64,000 nt of DNA. It comes from Varanus komodoensis (taxonomy: Eukaryota > Chordata > Lepidosauria > Squamata > Varanidae). The stretch lies in assembly GCF_004798865.1 (NCBI RefSeq), contig NW_025335505.1, forward strand, positions 21,685,711 to 21,749,710, read 5' to 3'. The position numbers and the translations under genes are program-made. The notes under the pieces are model-generated. The model was given only the letters and a program-made list of their open reading frames with translations, searched no databases and was not told the DNA's origin. This document shows positions 33,101 to 48,100 of this stretch, piece after piece; position 1 is the stretch's first letter, and each line of letters starts with the position of its first letter.

Positions 33101-36100
33101 ACAAAAAGGAGAATTTACTCAGAGAGGTGTTTTTATCCATAAAGGGACAGGAACAGGAGTAGGCAGAAGGATAATTTGCTTGAGGTTTTAAAGATGTGTT
33201 GGAAGAGATTCACATGCTGAGACTGGAAAGTCATGTAAGCTATTTTTGTTTCTCTCTGTTTTCTGAATAGGACAGGTAAGGGCATATATACATTCAAAAT
33301 TCAATGCATTTTGAAGAAACAGTAAAGTGAATTTGAAGGAGATTCCAGGAAATGTAGAAATATTAGAACATTTGTTCAGTCTTCCAGCAATTGTTGCCCC
33401 TATTCTAAACATGCAATTCTTTGCACACTAACCCATAGGGTTGTTTCAGGTTGCATGTTTAAAACAGTTTTGTTCAGTTAATTATTTCAACTGAATAAAT
33501 CACTGGATAATGAACATGATGGAAATGAATTCCTTCAGCTATCAGGCATCTCTGTTGGTTCATGGTATGTGTTGCTTCCTCAGCTGAGTGTTCCACAAAA
33601 GCAGCATTTGAAGGTAACAAAACTATGGCTTATTGTTATGCAAATGAGCACAGTGATCATGGAGGTCCCACAATTCCCCTCCTCTGCCTTCTCCGCCTCT
33701 CATGCAGCTACAAGGACAGATGCTTTCCCTTCCATTTTTTTTAAATCAACCATGGCCTGTCATTGACCTGGTTCTCATGATATAACAGCCCTCCATGTGC
33801 TAATTTATCTGTGGGGACTGTAACAACATGCCAAGTGCCACTTTTGCCTCAAATAACCCTAAAAGAAGCCATGGCTGGATAGCCCTCAAATCACCTCTGC
33901 GGCTTGGGTTTGCAAGACACAGCAAGCCATGGCAAGCTGGGCAGCTGTGAGCACTGTGCAAAAATGGTGCCCATGTGTGCCTGTTCATCACACAGCAGTC
34001 CCTGTGGGCAAATGAACCCCTGTGGGCTGTTGTGATGTGTGAAAAGCTCCAGTATGTCTGAACTTGGACACACTGTGATCCTAACTGTAGTGTACTGAAG
34101 CGAGTTGCCTTCATACCTCCTGGAGCACAACTGGGGAAGCACAGGGGACTATGGGCGTGGGAGCAAGGGTGGAGGTTAGACTGGGCACTTGGAAGATCCA
34201 GATTCTACTCCCCACTTGGTTGTAAAGCTCACGGGGTGACTTTGGGCCAGTCACAGACTCTCAGCCCATCCTATCTCACAGGGTTGTTGTTGTGGGGATA
34301 AGATGGAGCTTTGTAAGCTGCCTTGGGCTCCTCACAAGAGGAAAAAGACAGGCCGAAAATGCAGTGTAATTAGGCTCGTGGTATCTTTTCCACTGGCAGA
34401 TGGCCAGCACTAGCTTCAGCCTGACTTGCTTCATAGCTTCATTTTTAAGCTAGAAAAAAGTGTAATGTACTACTCTTATTTTAAAATTGCCAACTGTCTT
34501 TCTATAGAGGCACTCAAGGCAGTATACTAACATAAAGAAAGTATGTAAATGTACTTTAGGAAGTATTTTGTTCATGGAAAAGTTCTACCGAGATGGTAAA
34601 TAATAACACTTTCCCCCTGCCCAGGTATGGTGAAGTTGCTGCTGTCGCCAAGGTATGAGTTTTCTTTAAAAGCCTTTCTTTGTTGAGCGCTGCTTTTGAG
34701 GTTGCCGTCCCACTAACTGCATTGTATTTTGGATTTTCATAGCTGTACCCCTTCTATGCCAGGAAGTCGCCATTTTTGGTGGACAAATTCCAAGATTATT
34801 TTCTGGGTGGTGTGGATGATATGGCATTTTCATCGAATAATATTTTCCAATTAACAAGTCATATGTTAACAAGTGGGACCAGGTGAGGTGTTGGTTTAAT
34901 GTATTGGGAGGACAATGTTTATTTTAAATTAGACACAGGGCTCCTGGTCTGCTTCAGGACCCTAGCATGGGGGGCTGGTAACATCTGGATCACATCCCCT
35001 ACACTGGCTCTTGAGTAAAATGAAAAGCCAGTGGCTAGATACCTTCAAAATTAATTCCGTCTTGGCCCTGAGAGTTGTATTAGCCATTCAGTATGTAAAA
35101 ATATGTACTTGGAATGCATCTTCCTCTTTTTCATTTTTATTTTTTTCAGTGATTGCTTTATTCCAGAGAATCCTCTGTATATTCAGTGTAAAAATGAGCA
35201 AATGATTACTGTTGGGTAAGCAAAACCAACATTTATTTACTTAGTTTCTACGGTTGTTTGAATAACCTCCAAACTTTGTATTACTTAATATGATCATTCT
35301 TTCTCTTCATGTTGTGCTTGGGATTCTGTTACCTAAATCAGATAAAAATTGACATATGCATATTTTTTCTGTATGAGAGTTTCAAGTTGATGTGCTTATG
35401 CTACTTCTCTGTCCTTTTCAAACTAGCTTCTAAATTTACCTATTTGAATTTTATTCAAGGACATTCTGGCACTGTATAGCAGAACTCTCTTAATGCCTTG
35501 GTTGTATTTTTGGCATCTTTGAAATTAAAAATGTCATTATTGTTCAGTGAATTTAATATGCAAAGGATCAGATTTAGGACACTCTAGAAACACTCTAAAG
35601 TCATTACCTAGTTATATCCAATGATGCAGAACAAGCGGAATATGTAATTCTGAAGATAAATTCATTGATTTTCAGCCTATATCATCAGAACATAAATGTT
35701 TTTAGTCAATGATTCTGTTTCATTTATGATGGAGTACCATTTGAGTTAACTTTGGCCCTCTTCAAATCAATGACAGAAATACTTCATTTGAATTAGGAAT
35801 GTATCCTTGGACTTATACAAGATTGGAGATGGCCAATTTTTTGTGGTATTTAGAGGGCAATTAACTTTTTCATAAAAATGTGGTCTTAAACTTGTTGACA
35901 TAACACAAAACAAGTAATTTGTCTCAGAAAAACTAACCCCCCCTAAAAAAAAAAAAAAAAGAAAAGCAGTAGAGAATAGTAAATGAAACTCAAAGCAGGA
36001 CTAGCTGCGTGAATACCTAACACACAGGATTGTTGAGAACCATAGAACAAAGTCAGAAAATGTATATAAGGAAATGCTTCTGTGACTTGTACCTAAAACA

Positions 36101-39100
36101 GTTGATAATTCCAATCTCCTCCTTTACTTAAATATTTATTATTTTGCTGTCTCTGACATGAAAAGTTGCCAGTGACTCTGACCTATTTTTATAGTCCCCT
36201 GAGCAAACTATTCCTGACTTTCTTTTTTCAATAGGATCAAACAGTCTCAGACGGAGCACAACAAAAAATTAACATCTTCTCTGACCCAATCAGTTGCAAA
36301 GAATGTTAACAATACAGAGAGAGGAGTTTATTTGGACATACCCCCTGTGGCTGCAGTAAGTCTTTCTGGCATCTAAATATTCATGGTAATGAACAGAGAC
36401 CTAGTTGGAGACAGGTAGATAATCCAGTTCTTTCCTTGTTGGAGATGGGACAGCAAGGGCTTAGCTAGGATACATGGATTAAAAGAGAGAAATTGAGATT
36501 GCTGATTGTGGCTATTGATGAGGAAGAAAAGGAACAGCAGCCACTAAGAAAGAGATCCAGTTCTCACTTCGATACTTAAACTTGTTAGCCCTTTCCAGTT
36601 TCTGAGCTTATCCAGATGTCTCCAAGGTTTTCTTGGCAACCACAAAGGCTAGAAATCTAGTCTTTTTCAGTGTGGACTAGAATTTGGGAATGTAAAGTTC
36701 CATGGCAGATGTTGGATTCCACCCTAAAATAACCCCAATTACTGTCTTGAAGAATTTCACACTTTTGGATAAGAATCTAAAGATCAGATCCTAATAAATG
36801 CTTGTGTGCAGCTACATTTCCAAACCGAAGAAACAACTTGAACTATTTCTGAACTGCTTAGAAAAATGCTTTATTTTATAGTCTGATCCTATATATGTTT
36901 ACTCACAGGTAGAGCTCATTGATTTCTGTGAGACTTACTCCCAAGTGCTCATTGGACTGTAGGCTTATATCTTGGTCCTCTAGTCATTTACTTTGATGTT
37001 AAGTGCACTGGAATTTTAAAACAAAATCCATTTTGGTCATAGTGACAGAGAATCTAAAGTATGAACCTGGCCAGCATGAAGTTTGGGTAAGCAAGGGAAG
37101 CATTACACTGCCTCTGTAGCAATTAAATGCCTGGCCCTAGGCCAGCTTGAGAGAGTGATGAATTGAGCACTGCTGAACTCCATCAGGTAAAGAGCCTGCT
37201 GCTCCAGCAACTGCCATTCTTCATTTTCACAAATCATTCAGGGAAGGCAGAAAAAGTGACTTTCACCAGCAGGAACATCCTCTGAGCACAGTCCCTCTCC
37301 GAATGCTCCCACTGGTTGATTTCTCTTCATTCTGTATCCTTGAGTGCCACCTCCTGCACTTTTCCAGACGGTCCCCTAACTCTGCAAGTCAACGTCTGGG
37401 AGGCATAAGGGACTGTAGGAAGGGAATCAACAGAAATGGTCTGCTCCCCCATTCCAGGAACAGAAATATTTTGATGGATCAAGTCATAAGGAGGTCTTCC
37501 ATCTACAGCATGCAAATTCTGGATCCAACCCAGTGTAAGAGAATATTCTCTTTACAGGTTTCATCTTTTCCAAGAGGTTTTAAGATTCTAATGGTTGGTC
37601 AAGGAAAGAATCTGGTAATCTGGTATACTGTGTGTAAAGTTCTGTGGATCTTTTACTGGCCCAAGTGAAATCATCAATAGCAGTGCATGGGTGTAGCTGC
37701 TCTCATTAGTTGAGGTTTATCCAACAGTAACATTATGTATACTGCATCAAGTATAAATCAGGTCTCAAAAAATCAGCATATGTTTAATATACTCTGCTTT
37801 TCCCATGTTTATTTTTCCCTAGAATTATCTTCAGTTCAGGAATAGTGCCACTGTGAAGAATTTGAGGGGACTGTTGGAAATCACAGGGCAGTTGTCCTCT
37901 AAGCACATCACCAAACCCAGTGCTTCATATTTTCTGAAAACAGCATATGCAAAACTTGGCTGGTAAGCACTGATGTCTCTTATTTTAATTTTTTTGTGAT
38001 AGGTCAGCTTGCATTGCTCTGATACTACTGATAGGATATTGAAAAACATAATTTTACTGGTTCAAAGGTGAAAGCAACATGCTTATGAAGGGTGTTTTCA
38101 TACAAGCCACTGTGTTTAGTTTTCAGTCTGTGATGCAAATGCTCTGCTTTTCAGCAAGGAAGAGACTTATCAGCAAAGCACTATATCAGATCAGATTCAA
38201 GATTTTAAACCCAAGCATTTCAGCTGCATCCAGAACAACACTGAATTAATAGGATTAAAGGCTAAATTGGCTTAGATTTGTTATATTTATTTAGTCTCAG
38301 TACCACTCAACAGCTGAAGTTCTTTGGACAGTCCACAAATCACATCTTTTAAAAAGTAAAAGGTACATTGTATTAAAAACATTAACAATTGCAATTAGTG
38401 TTGTAACTGGAAACTGACCAGTCCCTTTGAAACCTGGAAAGGAGAATATGGATGCTTTGGCGAAAATGCACCAAATAGTAATTGGAATTGTTTTCCTTGG
38501 CATGCAGGGCAATGACTTCAGCTGACCTGAACCAGGATGGATATGACGACTTAATAGCTGGAGCCCCAGGCTACAGCCAGCCAGGACACATTCAGAGGGG
38601 CAGTGTCTACATTATATATGGTAATGAGTCAGGTTTGCCTCATGCAGACTTGGACCTGGACGAGCAAGCAGATGAAATACTAGAAGGGATTACGGTAGGA
38701 AAGCAGGTCAAATGTTGCTAAGTGGAAATCGTGTTTTGTGTGTGTTTTGGGTCACCTGAAAGGCAAGCACATCATGAATCTGTTTTCTGAAAGAAGGTGG
38801 ATTAAAATAATGCATATTTAAAAGTCAGTTGTAATTTAAGCCCATCTTCTGTTCATTGTTGCTCAAATCAAATAAGATTTCTTTGCCAAGATACTTGTGA
38901 GTGAATGGATATCTATATATGTGTGTAGTAGTATGGTTTTGCCATTGGTTTTGTATGCTGAGAACATCCCTCCATTTTAACGTTCAAATGCAGTTCCTGT
39001 AGTGATTTGGCTCACTTTTCCCATAATACAGGCTTTCAAAAGTTGTTGACCCTAATTCTTATTCAAAAGTGGAGGAAGAGGCAGGATTGGAACTGGCAAA

Positions 39101-42100
39101 GTGGAAATGACCTATAAACCCAGAGATAAACCAGGCAGCCCTTGAAAACCAGACAGTTTCAAGATGGGGTTGGAATTTTGGGAACAAACTGAGATGTCTG
39201 GGGGCAGCCTTAATATACTTAGTGGTGTCAGGTTCAGATGGGGTAACAAGTGAGAAATGTCAGATGTTCCAGGTGATTGGCCACGAACCAGCAACAACTA
39301 CCTTGAAGGTATAGCCAACCCTTTTTGGTTCGGAAGGATGGCGATTATAAATGTGGTGGGAGATTTGATTCTCCTTTTAATTGTGATTGGGATTCAATAG
39401 TCAAGACTTAATAGGAAGAAGAGAAATTGAACAGCTAGTGTTATGCAAGTTTTAAATACCTTTAACAGAACTCTCCTATGATGGCTTAATATCTCTTTAA
39501 AGTACAGCCCATTATCACAGAGATATTTTTCAAGTAAATATTAACCGTACACTTTATTTATTTACATGTATTTATAGGCTTCCTATAATTGCCGAGGCCT
39601 TCCTAGGCAGCTTACAATGCATAAAACATATTAGCAGAGTAAAACACATTAAAACCAATTAAAACACAAATTAAACCTCTATAAAAGCAATTAAAAAGGG
39701 CCACAGCATGTAGGCTAAATGTTAACAAAAAATCCTAAAAAGATACGTCCAATCATAGTGTAAGTTATTGCATTGTTTAAAGAGATCGATAATGTTTAAA
39801 TGACTGCCAGGTTACAGGAATGATCCATGCTTTGGGATTTTTTTAAAGCCTTCGGGAAGGTTTGGTTCTGCCTTAACAGTTCTGGACTTCAATGAGGATG
39901 GTGTACTGGATCTTGTGGTGGGAGCACCATCTGTAGGATCACAGCGGCTCACTTATGCGGTAAGCATAAATTTGTGTTTGTAAAATTGCAATGTAAAAAT
40001 GCGACTGAGCTTTGTTTTCTCTATGGTTGTATGTAGTTCACTGCATTTAATATTGGTGCTTTACCAGGGTATGCTTTTTGGCATTACCCAACGGGAAATA
40101 AAGTAGACTCATCAATTAGCTGACAATCTATTTTTTGTATGGTGATATCTGAAAATTGTGTGTGAAAAATGGTGATATCCAAATGATTGATGAGATTAGT
40201 CTGGACTACAGTAGTATGCCTGTATACTTTTTTATTGTGATATTTCAAACTTGAAGTCACTTATAATATAAAACTCTGATTTGTGCCCAAATTAATACAT
40301 ATTATTTTCTGTTATTTAGGGTTCTGTGTATATATTTTTTGGCAAGAGAGAAAGAAGACATCTTCACAGCCTACCAAATATTACCATAATGTGTAATGTA
40401 AGTTTTTAATCAAATGACAATGCATGCCAATCTGAAATTAAGCCAGGGTTTCTCTCAGTTCACACAGAATAAACATAACATGAATTAAGATTTTAGTGCT
40501 ATTTCTGGTGTCAATTAAGACAGATTTTATTAGGACTGATACAAAAACATGGAATTTACTTTGTTTGAACAAAGACCGGAGAGGACAGTACTAAGACAGG
40601 ATGGCTGTTATGTAGCCTTAGTGAGCCAGGCACCTATCATTAAAGAACAGCACATGCCCTTTGTGACTTTGGCAGGTGATTTTTGAAGCCCTGGTTGATG
40701 TCTGGAATGGAGAAATTGTCCAGGTGGTTGACACATTCATTCCTGACTGCCCTTTCCATGGAGTAGATCCAAGCAAGCCCACTGGTTACCCAAGAGTTGC
40801 AGGCCATAAAACAAGTGAGACGTCAGCTGAAGTGACATTGGCAGAAAAACTGGAATGAGTCCAACTGAACATGAGCTCAAGCTCATTTGAGCACTGCCTG
40901 CTCCGTGCTAGGAAGGCAGCAAAGGGTTCTTACTTCACTGTCCCAGTTGTATCTACTTGGAGCCTCCCAGTGGAACTTCTGTGTGTGATCTGAGATCTGG
41001 TACTCTCTAGACTGCCAAAAGAAAAGGTGGACCTCTCAATAGGCTACTGTCTAAGATTTAAGTAGATAAAATCAACCATGGCCATTCTACTTGGATGTTA
41101 TTACCTGTATTGATACATGCCTGATGGATGTGACTTTGGATGCTGGTTGTTCAGTCATAATAGGAACCTTTCAATTTGTTGAGCCTGTGGGTGTGTACAG
41201 AAACCTTGGAAAGCTGAGGACTGTGTGTGGTGGATGTGCCCAGGCTGTGGAATGGTATCTCCAGGGTGGCGAGCTTTGCTGTCTCTCTGCTGTCCATCCA
41301 CAGGCAAAGCTGTTTTATTCAAGAAGGCCTTTATGTTTGTAGGAGCAGCTGTCTGTTGGGTTGGGTGCTGCTTTTAATAACATATTTTTCTATAATTCTT
41401 ATGGCTCTATTCTATGTACTGTTTTAATGGGTATTGAAAGCCACCTTGAATTTCATTTTTGATTAAAATGGTAGGCTATGCAACCAATACCGTGGTCCAT
41501 AGTTGACAGTTGTTCTCTAGGAAGAGAGGGATTATGCAAGAGGACCCATAATCTTGTCTTTTTCATAGAGACATTTCCTTGCTGTCATTCTCTTTCTGTA
41601 TAGAACAGCATGTCCCCTTATCTGAAAACCAATATATCGCCCTTCTCAGGAACTCTACTGTAATCTTGGCTCATCACTGCTGGCAGCTGATGTTGATGGG
41701 GATGGAAAGAACGATCTTCTAGTTGGCTCTCCTTATGCACCTGGTGGTGGAAAACAAAGAGGATGTGTGGCTTCCTTTTACTCATCTTTCAACAGAAGCG
41801 ACGAAGGTGACATTTGCCATAGCTTCTTTTTCTCTTGCCTTAGTTTAGCTCTTTTTCAAACCACGGTAATCTTCTAGATTTTTGTCTCCCACATTCGTGT
41901 GTAATAATACTTGTAATAAATGCTAGATCATGCATCTCATGCTAAAGAGGCATGCTCTTAAGGACCAAAGTCAGTTCATGCAAAAGACCTAGATACCATT
42001 CCCTAGTTTTCTTCATGGAAGAAAAACTTACTCGACTTCATTATGAAGCAGTTTCCATCATGGCTTGTTTATCAGGAATATTGAACTACTTTATGATCTG

Positions 42101-45100
42101 AAGTAGATTCTCAATGTATACAAGACCACAAAGGGACTGTTGTTAGAAGGGCACCCAAATATTTCTCATTCTCATTGAAAAGGACTTTGGGCACCCTCTG
42201 AATCGGACACATACCATGGACTGTAAAGTTGCAGCCAGTTCCCCAAGCACAGTGGATCTTCTTGAGAGAGTCTGAGGCTCATTCAGACCTCTGCCTGCAA
42301 GGGCTTGTTCAGTCGGCTCAGGGCAGGGAAGGTTCCAGGTGTCGGAAGGAATGTTGGGAAGGAACTGCACCCCCAGGAATATCAGTGGGGCCTCTCAACT
42401 TGCACAGCATCTCCCTGTGTGTGTGATGCAAGTGTGCTTGGTTATATAGTAGCGTCTTTGCACTTCCTCCCTTCCCTGTCACCACCAATAGTCATTCTGT
42501 CAGGGTGAGCTGAGGAAGATGAGAGGGAGAAGGTTCCACCAGCCCTGTGAAGAGCATCCCTCATGAAGGCTCCTGCCCCCTCACCTGGCACCACCCACAG
42601 CTGTCCTTGCTGGCTGAGCCAAGGGAGAGGATAAGTGGGGCCTTTGAACCAGCCCTGTTAAAACAATGCATTTCCCCACTCCCACTTCCCCTTTCTTTTC
42701 CCTTGAGCGCTGCATCTCTTCAGATTTTAAGTCTGCACAGTGGACTTGCTTGTTTAATTTATCATATGTAAGCTGCACTGGGAGTAGCTTTGGCTGAGGA
42801 GTTGCATAAAAACACTTCAAATAATCAGTTAAAGAAGAAAGAAAGAGCCTGCTTGACAGTGCCTACCGCAAGGGGCTTGCACTCTAAAATTCTCTGATCG
42901 CTGTATGAGATTCTTGATTTAAATCAGTGCCTTGAGTTCAACAGTCAGTAGTAGTTTAAAAGTGGTCAGACCTGAGCTATCATGGCAAATGTAAGCCCAG
43001 TTCATACCTGCTTCTTCCGCTGCCCCCCCCCCGCCCCCATTCACTTACTCACAGGCATGTACACACAGCATGTGGGGGGTGCATGCAGCTGCCATTTTGA
43101 ATATGCTCAGTGCAAACCCTGTTGGGTGTGGATTATGCGAGGGCTAAACCACCCTCAGTTATCCCTAAAATCCAATGTAATAGCAGGAGTAGTGGTAGTA
43201 TTAATAAACAGAAAGCAAATTATGTGTGCATCATTTAACTTTTGCATAACTCACACTTGCTTGGTACATCAACCCCAAAGTCAGGGTTGCATATACAGCC
43301 AGGAGTCTATGGGTACTGTAGTTCATACTGAATTAAATATCCCATGGAAATTGCTGCCTGTTGTCCAATACTGATCCATAAATTGACTAGCAGTGCAAGC
43401 CTATATATTTAGAAGTAAGCACTACTGAATTCTGGGGGACTTACTCCCATGTGAGTGTGCACTGGATTAAAACTTCATTACCTCACAGACACACACTGCA
43501 TTCTTAGATTATATCGTAGAGGTAATCTTATAATTTCAACACTAAATGCAATAGGTAACACTATGAAGAATGATGATCTGTGTTTCATCTTGAGATTTAA
43601 TATAGTAAATGTTCCTGTTACATAAACTAAGTGTCATTTTTTGGGATAATATGATATCCTTTCATCATCACTGTTTGTTTTTTGTATGATTTGTCAGGCA
43701 CACTGCTCTTATCAGATGCTGACTGGATAGTGAGAGGAGAAAGGGATTATTCCTGGTTTGGTTCATCCCTCGCGAGTATCCAGGTTCAGAATAAGACCAT
43801 GTTGCTTATTGGCAGTCCTTCTTGGAAGAGCTGTAAAAGGTATACTGCATTTAACTTTCCCGTATCTAAAGAGGGTTAACAAAGTTTCTCAAATGTACTC
43901 TTTTAATAACTGTACTATTTAGAGGACATGTAAAATAGCTATCCTTCAAATATCACTTCAAATGGGAAATCAAGACTGGAAGGCAGCAAAACCATCCTTT
44001 AAAATTTAACAAATACATTATTAAATGAAAAAGTAAGCACTTTGGTTGCATGCTCCAAAAACCGCTTCTGAACCAAGATGCTGACCACAGTGGTGCTAAG
44101 GCTTTTTCGCATAAGCATTGCTTTTCATATCCCATCACTACCCTCTTAATGTTTTGATTATAACCATGGTATACTCCAGTCTAGGTTGTTACCTCTCACA
44201 AGATACCAAGCAGGCTGTTGGAAGGGTGTATGGCTACTTCCCACCAAGCACACAAAGCTGGTTTACTTTATCTGGAGATGAGGTAGGTCCTTTTGATATC
44301 CCTTGAGGAATAATATTAAAATATCCAAGGAAGATGGCAACTGTAGAAGGTTAATGCTTTGTTTTTAATTAACACACAGGACATGGGAAAATTTGGTTCA
44401 TCTTTGGCTACTGGTTTCCTATTGGTGGAAGGTATCCCTAGACAAGTGTTTGTAGTTGGTGCACCAACACAAGGTATGCGATATTGGACTTGGGGTAATT
44501 TTTCTTTACAGTTTACTGCAATGCATATTTTAGCAATATACCAAAACAATGGTAGATAAAATGAGCTTTATCAAAGTAATGCATATCAATTGTATAAATA
44601 CTTTGCTACAGCAGAAAGATTTGGGGCCATTTAAGTGTCAACATAAGTGGACATAATATAGGCACTCTTTCCCCTGTGATTCATGTTCACTCAGCTCTTC
44701 ATGAATTACACATTGCCAATATTTAACACATTTAAATTACTCATTTAGAGATTTTGACCACAGCTCCCTGGTCACATGAAAATGGAACCATCTTGAATTG
44801 CATCCAGATTTAGACATACTTAAAATTAAATTAGACCCACTAAAATCTATGGGATTAATTTAGTCATGACTAAAGTGAGCTCCATGTAAAAGCTTCTAGA
44901 AAAGAAAGGCCAGATTTCCACTTGCCGGTGTTTTGAGGCACTACAGCAGTGGATTAATGAGATTCTGTATTGTAGCATCCTTAAGACGGGGAAGATCTGG
45001 TCCGTGTTATCCTGCCAATGCATGTGGGAATGTTCTGCTGTTCCCCTTTTCAGCAGCCTCTTGATGCCAAGTGCTCATGACGGACTAGGCTGGTCCACTT

Positions 45101-48100
45101 TCAGAATATAACAGGGATGTGGAATGTCTGACCCTCCAGACAATGCTGGTCTGCAACTACACCATTATCTGCATTGCATTACTGAGGAATGAAAGGAGCT
45201 CCTGGAGCTCTACACTGCTGAAATAAAATAAGCTGCATTATAATTAGTAAAGCTATCGATCTATCGGGTGCTCAGTCCGCTTCCAGAAAGCCTTTAATGC
45301 AGGGCCCTGCAACCTGCAAACCACGCCCTTCCCTACAGAGCTGTCCCCTCACTTTTATCTCCAGAAATGCCAGCTAATAAAAATGTGAATTTTGCTGACC
45401 ATGACGCAATGTAAAGCTTAAGCATCATTCTAAAAGCTCACTTTTGTTTTTGCAGAGGTAGGAGACGAGTTGAACCGCGATGGTGGATTAGGTAGAGACA
45501 GTGTTTCCTGCTGTCAGATCTCATTATAATCTTCTCTCATGGTCAATGCTCATCTATTAATACCAAGTAGTATAACCATCACCCAGGAATACTGCAATAA
45601 CCCTGTCATCTTGCTTGATTGCTTTCAGGAAGCACATCCAGGGTGGTTTTTATATCCTCGGTGCTGCATCAAGCAGGAGCTGCTCTGATGTATGGCTTGA
45701 CGGAGAGGGGCGAGCCTTACGTGCTCAGCACATTCAATGGGGATAGGCGATTTTCCCGCTTTGGAGGAGATGTGCACTTACATGACCTGAACAACGATGG
45801 ACTTGGTAAGTAAAACAGAGGAATTGCCACAATTTGTATCATGCTTCATTTATGAAACACCTAAAGTTACAAAGCGGTGCACAATAATTTTTAAAAAGAT
45901 CTGTGGCTGGAGGCTGGTGTTAAAATCAGCAGGAGAGGAAGCATGAAGGGATGAGACAAAGAGGAAGTGTAAAACCATAAATTCTGATCCAAGGCTCTCA
46001 GCAGTGCAAGAGAAGGAAAGGCAGCAAAGAACCATCTTTAAAAGCTTTTAGAAAGAAGGAAAAGAAGAGGGCGGACAGAGATTAGGTGACAGAGAAATCC
46101 AAAACACAAGCCAAACTTTGTAGGGATCTCAGTGCAAGCTGTTCAGGCTGTGCAGAACTTTTCCTTGGGCAGAATGAAACAAAGGAAGAATAGTCCAAGG
46201 TTGTCACTAAAGATGAACAGGCCTGGTCCTGCAAGCTGCCTGGATAGGAAACCATTTGAAGACTATACGTAAGCCACACCGAGTTCTTGTAAGGAAGGCA
46301 TAGCTATGTCTTGCCAATAAATATTTTTATTCAGTTTTTGATCCTGGAAATAATTTAAACTTAGATATATAATTGCCTGACTAAAGGAGAACTGAGGTTA
46401 TTGTTATCTGTAACCCACAATAATTTACAGTCTCCTGTTTTTCAGCATCCCACGTTAGGTGTTTGAAATGTTATTACTCTTATAGGCCACCTTTCTTCCT
46501 CTTGCAAGCTGTGCAAGGCAGCTTACAAGGTTCTCCTCATCCTGAGCATTACAAAGCATTACAATAGTTCTGTGTAACTCCAAAGACTGCACAGTCCTAG
46601 AGTCTAGGACCTAGTGCAACTCCAAATGGTTCAATTAATTAAAACATCATGCCAATTTTGTAGCTGTCTGTGTTAATTTAGACCTTTCGTGCTGGATGGT
46701 AAAGCATAAATGGCATCTTGTACCTCCAAGAAAATAATTATTACATTTGTACTATGTATAAATTTTCCCCTGCTAATGGATGGTTGCAGATGAAATCATT
46801 ATGACATCACCTCTTCGAAGTAAGGATGTAGTGCCTGTATTCGATGACCAAGAGGCTGCACGTGTTTACATATACAGTGGAAACCAAACCACCTCTGGTA
46901 ATGTGACAAACCACTGCTCATCATGGAGTTCCCCTTGTCCAGAAGACTGGGTAAGAAAATGGGTCTGGTTTCTACCTTTTGTTATACCCAAAATAATAAC
47001 AAATAGACCTAACAATATGTTGTTGTTAGTCACGAAGTTGTGTCCGACCATTGCACCCCCATGGACAACATTCCTCCAGGCCTTCCTGTCCTCCACCATC
47101 CCCCGGAGTCCACTCAAGCTCATACCAACTGCTTCAGTGACTCCATCTAGCCACTTCATCCTCTGCTGTCCCCTTCTTCTTTTGCCATCTATTGTTCCCA
47201 ACATTAGGCTCTTCTCCAGCGAGTCTTTCCTTCTCATTCAGTGGCCAAAGTATTTGAGATTCATCTTCACTATCTGGCCTTCTAAAGAGCAGTCAGGGTT
47301 GATCTCCTCTAGGACTGACCGGTTTGATCGCCTTGCAGTCCAAGGGACTCGCAGGAGTCTCCTCCAGCACCACAATTCAAAGGCCTCGATCCTTCAGTGC
47401 TCAGCCTTCCTTATGGTCCAGCTTTCACAGCCATACATTGCAACTGGGAAAACCATAGCCTTGACTATACACACTTTCGTTGGCAGGGCGATGTCTTGAT
47501 TTTTAGTATGCTGTCTAGATTTGCCATAGCTTTCTTCCCCAGGAGCAAGCGTCTTTTAATTTCTTGGCTGCAGTCCCCATCTGCGGTGATCTTGGTGCCC
47601 AGGAAAATAAAATCTGTCACTACCTCCATTTCTTCCCCATCTATTTGCCAGGAAGTGAGAGGACCGGATGCCATGATCTTAGTTTTCTTAATGTTGAGTT
47701 TCAAGCCAACTTTTGCACTCTCCTCCTTCATCCGCATCAAGCGGCTCTTTAGTTCCTCTTCACTTTCTGCCATTAAGGTGGTATCATCTGCATATCTGAG
47801 GTTGTTGATAGTTGTACTGAAAACGGTATTATGTTGCTGTATGCAGCAGAATGAATTTCTATATCATAGTGAAAGTACTTTACATAGCACAAGAGGCAGA
47901 TGAATTGTATCAATTCATATAGCTTTATTACAATAAAAAAGACAAATGTGATTGTCTCTTGTTTTTTCTTTCTTCCACAGGCGCAGTATGTCATAGTTTC
48001 TCCTGAGGTAAGCAGTCAAACACTGAAGGATTAATGCATCTCCAGATAGACAGTGTGGCTAAAACTTTATATGTTTAACATAGGAGTTGAAAGAGTTTCA

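Noticed and set aside
33800-34142. Open frames of 83 and 104 codons on the minus strand in GPLD1 intron 8
   Set aside because: They overlap in two frames, contain no known motif and sit in repeat-like sequence.
42982-43374. 130-codon open frame on the plus strand in GPLD1 intron 17
   Set aside because: It begins in a C-rich low-complexity run and shows no similarity to a known protein; the downstream part is near a foldback repeat.
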